NCBI GenBank assembly: GCA_937906485.1
Contig: CALCYB010000018.1
Coordinates: 1-6,100, forward strand
Length of the DNA stretch: 6,100 bases
Origin: an uncultured Rikenellaceae bacterium
GTDB lineage: Bacteria; Bacteroidota; Bacteroidia; Bacteroidales; UBA932
Reading direction: 5' to 3'
A program made the translations under genes and the position numbers. The notes beneath the pieces are model-generated. The model did not search any database. It saw only the letters and a list, made by a program, of their open reading frames with translations, and was not told the origin of the DNA. Shown here in pieces: positions 1 to 5,563 of the stretch (position 1 is its first letter; each line of letters starts with the position of its first letter).

Positions 1-1318
1 ATGTCACCTCAAAATTATGCTCCATGCTCCGGTTATCCATGTTGGCAGAACCGATGATGCAGAACTCCGAATCGATTGACAAGACCTTGGAGTGGTTAAA
101 ACCATCCTGAAACAGATAAATCTTCACACCGGCAAACAACAGCTCGCTCACATACGACATGGTTCCCCAGTAGGTCAACCAGGTATCGGAACGCGAAGGA
201 ATCATCAGACTGACCTCCACTCCGGACAAGGCCGCATTCTTGATCGCATCCAGAATGGACGCCGAGGGAACAAAGTACGGCGTAATGATGTAAATATGAT
301 GATGGGCCTGTGTAATGGCCGAGAGGAAACACTGCATGATGCCAGACCAGTCACTGTCCGGACCGGAAGATATGGTCTGTAGGTAATAGCGGGGACTTTG
401 AGCATTCAGCACCGGATTATCCAAGTTCAGATCCGGATAATACTTCTTCTTGCGCTTGAGCTTCTTGTTTTTGATAAAGAAACGGTCCAACAGAAAACTT
501 TCCTGCAAAGCATAGACGGCCTGTCCCTCAATACGGATATGGGTATCCCTCCACTCAGAAAAAGATCCCCCATTGTAATAGCGGTCTGCCAGATTGACTC
601 CGCCCAAAAATCCCACTTCCCCGTCCACCACCAGAATTTTCCGGTGATTCCGGTAATTGACCACAGGAGGCGGCATAAAGAATCGGAAGGGAGAGAAATT
701 GAGCAACTCCACACCGGCTTGTCTCAATTCATGCAGATAGGCCTTGCGCAACTTCCGGCTGCCGAATCCGTCGTACATCAGACGAACCTCAACCCCCTCG
801 CGCGCCTTTCGGAGCAACAACTCCCGTACAGCCCGTCCTACCCGATCATCTTCCACGATATAGGACTGGAGATGGATATGATTGACGGCCTTCTCCATGG
901 CATCCATCATGGATTCAATGGCTTCCTTACCGGAAAAATAAATGCTTACATCCTGAGCACTCAAGACCAGACTTCGGCTTGAGTTGAAATTTTGGAGAAT
1001 CATCTTACTGAATGGACGCAACTTTTCCTTATCGTAAGAATCTTCCAGAAATCGGTCCATGTCCTTCCGGGTCAAGCGCTTCTTCCGAAAAGAACGGTCC
1101 CCGTAACCTTTCCGGTTAAACATTTTCTCTTTTCGGAAATTACGGCCCAAAAAGATGTAGCAGATCAGGCCAAAATAAGGAATGGCCAGAATAACGATCA
1201 CCCAAGACAAAGTTTTGACCGGATCTTCCCGTTTATAGATCAGCAACGCAGAAGATCCGATAGCCAAGATGGCATTGATCAGATACAACAATGCCCCAAG
1301 TATCGCCCAGAATGACAT
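1..1318 (-). CDS. cls: Cardiolipin synthase (PLD superfamily), 3' end cut by window edge
   Basis: Membrane enzyme that makes cardiolipin by phosphatidyl transfer between phospholipids. The minus frame reads without a stop from ATG at 1318 to the window edge (439 residues seen; bacterial Cls is usually about 480, so roughly the last 40 are missing). Residues 4-26 and 38-57 are two hydrophobic segments, the usual N-terminal membrane anchor. Two catalytic HxKxxxxD motifs are intact: H225/K227/D232 (NHRKILVVDG, followed by GFLGGVNL) and H409/K411/D416 (NHSKVLSID, followed by IIGSANMDNRS). The paired HKD motifs plus the two-helix N-terminus point to Cls rather than a soluble phospholipase D or nuclease. 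The ATG lies 6 bp after the stop of the upstream 132-aa gene, so the two are probably co-transcribed. There is no clear Shine-Dalgarno sequence, as is common in Bacteroidota. The family call is very firm; the paralog type cannot be decided here. Confidence 0.95.
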   Translation of the reverse strand, partial: MSFWAILGALLYLINAILAIGSSALLIYKREDPVKTLSWVIVILAIPYFGLICYIFLGRNFRKEKMFNRKGYGDRSFRKKRLTRKDMDRFLEDSYDKEKLRPFSKMILQNFNSSRSLVLSAQDVSIYFSGKEAIESMMDAMEKAVNHIHLQSYIVEDDRVGRAVRELLLRKAREGVEVRLMYDGFGSRKLRKAYLHELRQAGVELLNFSPFRFFMPPPVVNYRNHRKILVVDGEVGFLGGVNLADRYYNGGSFSEWRDTHIRIEGQAVYALQESFLLDRFFIKNKKLKRKKKYYPDLNLDNPVLNAQSPRYYLQTISSGPDSDWSGIMQCFLSAITQAHHHIYIITPYFVPSASILDAIKNAALSGVEVSLMIPSRSDTWLTYWGTMSYVSELLFAGVKIYLFQDGFNHSKVLSIDSEFCIIGSANMDNRSMEHNFEVT

Positions 1319-1324
1319 GTCGGC

Positions 1325-1723
1325 TTATTTACAATCCTGCACAAAACCATGAGAAGTCCCATCCACCCGGAACTCGCCCTTGGTCACATGGCCCAACAAA
1401 GTAATACCGATATTTTTGTTCAACATAAAGGAGACAAAGTCCTTTTCCTGCTCATCATTGACTGAAATTACGCCCACAAACTCCGTTTTACCATACAGAA
1501 ACTGTTCTTCCTCAAATTCAAGCAACGTTTCAATCTCGAATCCGAGCTGGTTGGGTTTACTGCATTCCACCAGGGTTTTGAACAGGCCTTCGGCACCTAT
1601 CGGACGATAGCAGCACACAAAATCCGTATTGGCAGCATCCTTCATGTATTGTTCTGCCTGCTTGCTTTTCAGAAGGTACAAAGTCTCTCCCTTGGACTGA
1701 AAGTAATTTTGGGCATTTCTCAT
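1325..1723 (-). CDS. Small protein resembling an orphan PurL C-terminal (AIRS_C-like) domain
   Basis: A 132-aa predicted cytosolic protein with no signal peptide or membrane segment. Residues about 34-128 read like the C-terminal AIR-synthase-related domain of phosphoribosylformylglycinamidine synthase (PurL). AEGLFKTLVE (44-53) matches the DGGLLVALAE region, LGFEIE (60-65) matches GAEID, FLYGKTEFVGVIS (75-87) matches the FGES-R-VVSV strand, and GITLLGHVTKGEFRVDG (106-122) matches the VIG-VT-G-L-V ending. The catalytic HD(I/C)SDGGL motif is absent (YRPIGAEGL instead), as are the Glu, Ser and Arg of the ligand-binding FGES-R motif. I infer that it is not an active amidotransferase or synthetase domain. 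It could be a regulatory or binding protein derived from the fold. It is the first gene of a probable operon with cls. The likely start is the ATG at 1723, preceded by AGAGAG 8-13 bases upstream. The gene is clearly coding; the family link rests on motif resemblance only and the function is unknown. Confidence 0.8.
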   Translation of the reverse strand: MRNAQNYFQSKGETLYLLKSKQAEQYMKDAANTDFVCCYRPIGAEGLFKTLVECSKPNQLGFEIETLLEFEEEQFLYGKTEFVGVISVNDEQEKDFVSFMLNKNIGITLLGHVTKGEFRVDGTSHGFVQDCK

Positions 1724-1743
1724 AATCGCTCTCTTTTTTTCTG

Positions 1744-1772
1744 TAAAAATAATGATTTTTTTTGAAGTTCAA
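1744..1772 (-). promoter_or_regulatory. Candidate promoter of the PurL-like/cls operon
   Basis: On the minus strand a -33-type TTG (1772-1770) is followed after 18 bases by TATTTTTA (1751-1744), which matches the Bacteroides -7 consensus TAnnTTTG at every defined base except the last. It sits about 20 bases before the ATG at 1723. The region is AT-rich, so chance matches are possible. It interlocks with the plus-strand tRNA promoter. Confidence 0.4.
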
Positions 1773-1790
1773 GAAATGATTGTATATTTG
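1761..1790 (+). promoter_or_regulatory. Bacteroides-type promoter for tRNA-Leu
   Basis: TTTG at 1761-1764 is followed after 18 bases by TATATTTG at 1783-1790, a full match to the -7 consensus TAnnTTTG. Transcription would begin near 1797, leaving a leader of only about ten bases before the tRNA at 1807, which fits a tRNA gene. Confidence 0.6.
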
Positions 1791-1806
1791 CACTCCCAAA
1801 CCTCAT

Positions 1807-1893
1807 GCCCAGATGGTGAAATTGGTAGACACGCCACTTTGAGGGGGTGGTGCCGGTTGCGGTGTGCAAGTTCGAGTCTTGTTCTGGGCACCA
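1807..1893 (+). tRNA. tRNA-Leu (anticodon GAG)
   Basis: An 87-nt class II tRNA with a complete cloverleaf. The acceptor stem pairs GCCCAGA (1807-1813) with TCTGGGC (1883-1889), followed by discriminator A1890 and an encoded CCA (1891-1893). The D-loop holds the usual ATTGGTAGAC. The anticodon stem CCACT/GGTGG (last pair T-G) encloses the loop TTGAGGG, with anticodon GAG at 1841-1843, read for leucine codons CUC and CUU. A long variable arm with a CCG/CGG stem (in TGCCGGTTGCGGTG) confirms the Leu-type class II layout. The T-arm contains GTTCGAG. It is a single gene, not part of a tRNA cluster within this window. Confidence 0.97.
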
Positions 1894-1924
1894 AAAAACG
1901 CGTTGGAAATCCGACGCGTTTTTT
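1893..1924 (+). terminator. Strong intrinsic terminator after tRNA-Leu
   Basis: Arms 1893-1906 (AAAAAACGCGTTGG) and 1911-1924 (CCGACGCGTTTTTT) pair along all 14 positions with one G-T wobble, around an AAAT loop. The GC-rich core is followed by six T residues. The left arm begins on the last A of the tRNA's encoded CCA, so there is no spacer. Because the arm ends are A6/T6, the hairpin could also stop transcription from the other strand. Confidence 0.9.
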
Positions 1925-1954
1925 GGTTTAATAGCCTGGAGTTTCTTAACTTTG
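1922..1954 (+). promoter_or_regulatory. Bacteroides-type promoter for the hydroxyacid dehydrogenase
   Basis: TTTG at 1922-1925 lies 21 bases before TAACTTTG at 1947-1954, a full match to the -7 consensus TAnnTTTG. The expected start near 1961 gives a leader of about 26 bases before the ATG at 1987. The -33 element uses the end of the T tract of the tRNA terminator, so the two signals share bases. The gene is probably transcribed independently of the tRNA. Confidence 0.6.
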
Positions 1955-1986
1955 TTACCTTGAAATCTTCATAAAGCACAGAAACC

Positions 1987-2901
1987 ATGTATAAAATTGT
2001 ATTTTTGGACGCCGCTACCTTGGGTGACACACCGCTGGGCCCCATTCGGGAAAAAGGTGAATTGACCATTTATCCCAGAACCAAACAGGAAGATGCCATT
2101 GCCCGCATGGCAGATTGCGATGTGGTCATCGTCAACAAAGTTCTGATACGCAAAGAAGAAATTGACGCGACCCCCAACCTGAAACTCATCTGTGTCGCCG
2201 CCACCGGAGTCAACAACGTTGACGTGGATTATGCTGCCCAAAAGGGCATTCCCGTGAGGAACGTAGCCGGTTATTCCACAGAAAGCGTTGTACAAGTCAC
2301 CTTCATGCACCTGCTCAACCTCTTCGGTCAAGGGGCCTACTTCAACCACCGCGTCAAAAGTGGCAGTTACACCCGGGACGGACTGTTTACAGACCTGACC
2401 CGCTCCTTCCGTGAACTCAACGGCAAACAAATCGGTATCATCGGTATGGGCACCATCGGGCAACGCGTAGCCGCCATTGCTTCCGCTTTCTGCATGAAGG
2501 TCTGCTACTATTCGACATCCGGAACCGCCCATTGTACCCAATACCCGTCCGTCTCCCTGGAAGAATTGCTTCGCACCAGTGACGTGGTTTCCATCCATGC
2601 ACCGCTGAACGCCAGGACCAATGGTCTGCTGACCCTTGAAAACCTACGCTGGATGAAGCCCGAAGCCTATTTGATCAACATGGGACGAGGAGGCATTGTC
2701 GTAGAAGAAGACCTGGCACAGGCCCTGCAGGAAGGCATCATTGCCGGAGCGGCCACCGATGTCTTTGTCCAAGAACCACTTGCTGAGGATCACCCCTTCC
2801 TGAAAATAGGAGAGCCCCTACTCCTTACCCCTCACATCGGATGGGCAAGCGTAGAGGCTCGCAAACTGTTGGTAGAAAAACTGGCCAACAATATCTATTG
2901 A
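1987..2901 (+). CDS. NAD(P)-dependent D-2-hydroxyacid dehydrogenase (glycerate dehydrogenase-like)
   Basis: A 304-aa cytosolic oxidoreductase of the D-isomer 2-hydroxyacid dehydrogenase family, which interconverts 2-oxoacids such as hydroxypyruvate, glyoxylate or pyruvate with the D-2-hydroxyacids. The substrate-binding part includes AATGVNNVDVD (71-81) and RNVAGYST (91-98). The Rossmann dinucleotide motif is GMGTIG (153-158). The catalytic triad is visible: R234 in NMGRGG, E263 in VQEP and H283 in TPHIGW. The strand after the glycine motif ends in YYSTSG (174-179), where strictly NAD-dependent members usually carry Asp, so the cofactor is uncertain. The protein ends at LANNIY, a few residues shorter at the C-terminus than many relatives (about 310-330 aa). 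ATG at 1987 begins MYKIVFLDA, the usual family N-terminus, so the start is secure. The stop overlaps the end of the convergent protease gene by 7 bp. The family is certain; the substrate is not. Confidence 0.95.
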   Translation: MYKIVFLDAATLGDTPLGPIREKGELTIYPRTKQEDAIARMADCDVVIVNKVLIRKEEIDATPNLKLICVAATGVNNVDVDYAAQKGIPVRNVAGYSTESVVQVTFMHLLNLFGQGAYFNHRVKSGSYTRDGLFTDLTRSFRELNGKQIGIIGMGTIGQRVAAIASAFCMKVCYYSTSGTAHCTQYPSVSLEELLRTSDVVSIHAPLNARTNGLLTLENLRWMKPEAYLINMGRGGIVVEEDLAQALQEGIIAGAATDVFVQEPLAEDHPFLKIGEPLLLTPHIGWASVEARKLLVEKLANNIY

Positions 2902-5447
2902 ACCAGCAACCGAGTCACCAGACTTTGTCTTGAGCCGTCGCCGAAAAGGATGACGGCTCTTATTTCATGATCCCCGGCTTCCAGACGGATACGCTGACCA
3001 TCTTCATACACACGGCCATTCATCGTCCACACCACACTCTCCGGCTGCACAGCACAATCCCTAAGTCGGAAAGTAAAGAAGTCTCCCGCCACATAGGTTT
3101 CCTGACCGATATAAATCATCGGCTGCACAGAAAGCAGTTCCGGATCGGCAACCCGAATATCCACCATGGCTGCAACTCCGGAGACCGTATTCCAGGTGTT
3201 ACCATCCTCTGAAATCAAGGTCACATTGGACTGACCGGTGGCTTGTCCGCCCAAGACCGGAGATGCCAAGTCGATTCCTTGGTACCAATAACCCACCCGG
3301 TAATCATGGCTGGCATCCAACACCAGAGACGCATCACCGAAATCCTCCCAAACTGCCGTCTTGAACTGTTTCGGAACTTCAATTTCCTTTTCCAACAAGA
3401 AAGTCCCGGTGGTTTGATCATACACAAAGACGCCCAACGACTCAACCGAACGCACTTGGGGGTTCAACGAAAATTCGATACCCCTGATTTCCTTTCCGTC
3501 ATAATTTGCCAATTGTTCAGCAGAGAAAGCAACGGCAACATAAGCCTGCTGCGGTGCATCCAGCGTTGCCATCGCAATGCCGTCATGATGACGAACAACA
3601 ACACCCGGCAATTCCATTGGAGCCACCAGGCTGACGGTGTATTCATAATTGGACAAATTTCCTTCAATCCACTGCACATGACGCAGGTAAGCTGGAGCGG
3701 CAACGGTCAGCAACGACGCACTTCTGTCTCCTTCCAATACGAATTCGCCCGTGGCATCCGACTGTTCCTTCGCTACCGACTTTTCGGACAGGTTGGCCAA
3801 GGATACCGATGCATTGACAATTGGAGCGGTGGTCTGATCCGTCACTTTACCACGCACACGCATTCCCTTGAATATCGTCAGGTCGAATGCCCCGTCCGAG
3901 GTAATGTTGCTCAGGTTGTATCCGGTCGGATTGCCGGCCCAATCCACAGCTGCAGGCGTAGAGGTTTCATCAAAACGGGTATTGCCGGAATAACCCGGGA
4001 AAGGGATTTGTACGGCATATTCCACATTCTCCTCGCCCACAGCCTCAATCAGATCGAAACATTGGTGATCCGCCAGGTTGTTGATGCTACCCCAGATCCA
4101 CTTTTCATAAGCATACATCCCATCACGAAGGTAGTTCATGGATTGGTCCACGTGATAAATCAACAACCCTTTCTCCGGAATATACGTATCCCATCCCGTA
4201 TGATCCCGATACTCGTACAGAAAGTACTCACCCTCATTCTCGGTAGGTGTCCGGTAGGATGAGTTCTCATAAACCGGTAACAACTGATAGTGACCACTTT
4301 GTGTCAACTCCTCCGGTCCTTCTGACCAACCCAGCATGGAACGTTCCATGCTGTTGATAAAGGGTGGTGTATTGCTGTCGTTGTTATAACAACCCACATC
4401 CATCAAGGAGAAATACCCCAAGGCAGGGGCATAACCATAGGAATCATAGTCGGTATCGTAAAAGTCAGGCAACCCCAACACGTGTCCGAATTCATGAGTA
4501 AAGGTCCCGATACCATCCATGCGGGTTCCTTCCGCACCCCTCAATTCCGATCCGCAAGCATAGGTATCGATGGTAATGCCTTGGAAAGTACCATAACCAT
4601 TCCACTTATGGGGCCAGATGGAATCTTCCGGTCCGCCTGACGCTTCACCATAGCCGGCATAAAAAATGAAGACATTGTCCAGAATAAGGTCACCATTGTG
4701 GTCAAAACGGGTAAGATCCAAGCCATCTGTCTCAATGGCCGCCGCTATCGCATCGTAAACCATTTCACGGGGACGTGCATCACTGCCATAGTATTCATTG
4801 GCTCCATAATAAGCCATGTTCTGCGGCAAATCTACCGGGCCATATACTTCAAAAGTAGGAGAAAACACTCCGTTGGAATTCTCATAATAATAATCACGAG
4901 AAGAACCAGTCGCTCCATTCTCCGAATAATCCTTCTGATTCAACAGATTAAAAAACTGCGTATTGGCATCTTCCGTAACAAACTTCACATCCTTGAAGTT
5001 GACCAGCACGGCCAGGAACTCATATTCCCCCTCGGTGAAAAAATTCTTTTGGGAAGCATCTGCACTCCCCATGCGGGTTGCCATCATTTGCCGGCGGCGT
5101 TCACGTGCCCGCTCGATGGCAGCAGGTGGAGGAGTTACGGTATTTTGGGAAAAACTTTGCAGGGATACTTGGGACGAGGTCACCCGGGATTGGGAACGGG
5201 TAATGGAACCATCCATTTCAAATTGGGCATAATAATAATACCCATCCTCCCCCTGGGCCACCAAACGGTTATTACACGTCGTCCAGTGCAGGAATTCATC
5301 CCCGTGTACCTGGATCATCAACGAAGTTCCGTCCGGCTGGATAATCCGGATCGGGTGCGGATAGGCCGGTGTTGCAGACAACTCCGGGCAAGCACCATGA
5401 AGCAATAAAAAGAATGCGACTATGCCTACAAAGTAAAATCGTTTCAT
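2895..5447 (-). CDS. Secreted M6-family zinc metalloprotease with C-terminal beta-sandwich modules
   Basis: An 850-aa exported endopeptidase related to immune inhibitor A. Residues 1-25 form a signal peptide (basic MKR, then a hydrophobic stretch to LLL), with possible cleavage after LSA (25) or before C20. The M6 catalytic domain spans about 140-525. The zinc site is HEFGHVLGLPD, with H318, H322 and D328 as ligands and E319 as the general base. The Met-turn is M349 in YFSLMDVG, and FDHNGDLILDN (248-258) looks like a calcium loop. MRVRGKVTDQTTAPIVNASV (529-548) starts a carboxypeptidase-regulatory-like beta domain to about 607. Residues about 612-767 form a beta-sandwich module of the kind seen in other secreted Bacteroidota peptidases, and 770-850 looks like an Ig/PKD-like domain. 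I see no classical type IX sorting domain at the C-terminus. Residues about 26-139 are probably a propeptide. The gene is monocistronic in this window. It may feed on host or environmental protein, but this is inference. Confidence 0.93.
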   Translation of the reverse strand: MKRFYFVGIVAFFLLLHGACPELSATPAYPHPIRIIQPDGTSLMIQVHGDEFLHWTTCNNRLVAQGEDGYYYYAQFEMDGSITRSQSRVTSSQVSLQSFSQNTVTPPPAAIERARERRRQMMATRMGSADASQKNFFTEGEYEFLAVLVNFKDVKFVTEDANTQFFNLLNQKDYSENGATGSSRDYYYENSNGVFSPTFEVYGPVDLPQNMAYYGANEYYGSDARPREMVYDAIAAAIETDGLDLTRFDHNGDLILDNVFIFYAGYGEASGGPEDSIWPHKWNGYGTFQGITIDTYACGSELRGAEGTRMDGIGTFTHEFGHVLGLPDFYDTDYDSYGYAPALGYFSLMDVGCYNNDSNTPPFINSMERSMLGWSEGPEELTQSGHYQLLPVYENSSYRTPTENEGEYFLYEYRDHTGWDTYIPEKGLLIYHVDQSMNYLRDGMYAYEKWIWGSINNLADHQCFDLIEAVGEENVEYAVQIPFPGYSGNTRFDETSTPAAVDWAGNPTGYNLSNITSDGAFDLTIFKGMRVRGKVTDQTTAPIVNASVSLANLSEKSVAKEQSDATGEFVLEGDRSASLLTVAAPAYLRHVQWIEGNLSNYEYTVSLVAPMELPGVVVRHHDGIAMATLDAPQQAYVAVAFSAEQLANYDGKEIRGIEFSLNPQVRSVESLGVFVYDQTTGTFLLEKEIEVPKQFKTAVWEDFGDASLVLDASHDYRVGYWYQGIDLASPVLGGQATGQSNVTLISEDGNTWNTVSGVAAMVDIRVADPELLSVQPMIYIGQETYVAGDFFTFRLRDCAVQPESVVWTMNGRVYEDGQRIRLEAGDHEIRAVILFGDGSRQSLVTRLLVQ
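2932..2965 (+). terminator. Candidate terminator for the dehydrogenase gene, inside the protease CDS
   Basis: A perfect 8-bp inverted repeat, GAGCCGTC (2932-2939) and GACGGCTC (2952-2959), with a 12-base loop, is followed by TTATTT on the plus strand. It begins 31 bases after the dehydrogenase stop. It lies within the last codons of the convergent protease gene, so it could also be coding chance. The T tract is interrupted and the loop is long. Confidence 0.4.
4332..4353. repeat. Perfect 22-bp palindrome within the protease gene
   Basis: The half-site CAGCATGGAAC (4332-4342) is followed without spacer by its exact reverse complement (4343-4353). It falls on protease residues about 365-372 (within NSMERSMLGW), just after the catalytic core. 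No second copy was noticed elsewhere in the window. Function, if any, is unknown. Confidence 0.9.
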
Positions 5448-5476
5448 ACTTGTCGTAATCGAATGTATTTAGTTTG

Positions 5477-5505
5477 CGAACATACGCATAAATCAGCAGA
5501 ATCAA
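5477..5505 (-). promoter_or_regulatory. Candidate promoter of the M6 protease gene
   Basis: On the minus strand TTG (5505-5503) is followed after 18 bases by TATGTTCG (5484-5477), one mismatch from TAnnTTTG. It lies about 30 bases before the ATG at 5447. An A-rich run (5506-5520 on the plus strand) sits directly upstream and could act as an UP-like or bending element, which is inference. Confidence 0.4.
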
Positions 5506-5529
5506 TAAAAAAAATCAAAAAACAGTACG

Positions 5530-5537
5530 TATCTTTA
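5530..5537 (+). promoter_or_regulatory. Weak -7-like element before the methyltransferase
   Basis: TATCTTTA matches TAnnTTTG except for the last base and stands 26 bases before the ATG at 5564. No convincing TTG was found 18-21 bases upstream, where the sequence is an A-rich run, so this is a weak candidate. Confidence 0.25.
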
Positions 5538-5563
5538 CCCGTCAAATCAACCACCCGACCCGT

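Noticed and set aside
398..982. 194-codon plus-strand open frame opposite cls
   Set aside because: The minus strand encodes both HKD motifs of cardiolipin synthase in an uninterrupted frame; the plus frame has no recognisable features.
1807..1893. tRNA-Leu as an integration site for a mobile element
   Set aside because: No integrase gene and no repeat of the tRNA 3' end was seen in the window, and the neighbours look like ordinary chromosomal genes.
2876..2906. Minus-strand hairpin with T5 that could end the protease transcript
   Set aside because: The stem consists of two 4-bp segments split by an uneven internal loop, so it is too weak to annotate as a terminator. It is mentioned only in connection with the convergent gene ends.
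3243..4262. 339-codon plus-strand open frame opposite the protease gene
   Set aside because: It lies wholly antisense to the well-supported M6 protease. Its translation shows no recognisable domain, and long antisense frames are common opposite genes with this codon bias.
4698..5408. 236-codon plus-strand open frame near the 5' part of the protease gene
   Set aside because: Antisense shadow of the protease, with no family motif and no promoter-like sequence upstream.
5506..5520. A-rich run between the divergent protease and methyltransferase genes as a possible origin or attachment site
   Set aside because: It is a simple short A-rich tract in a promoter region, with no iterons, DnaA-box cluster or flanking repeats.
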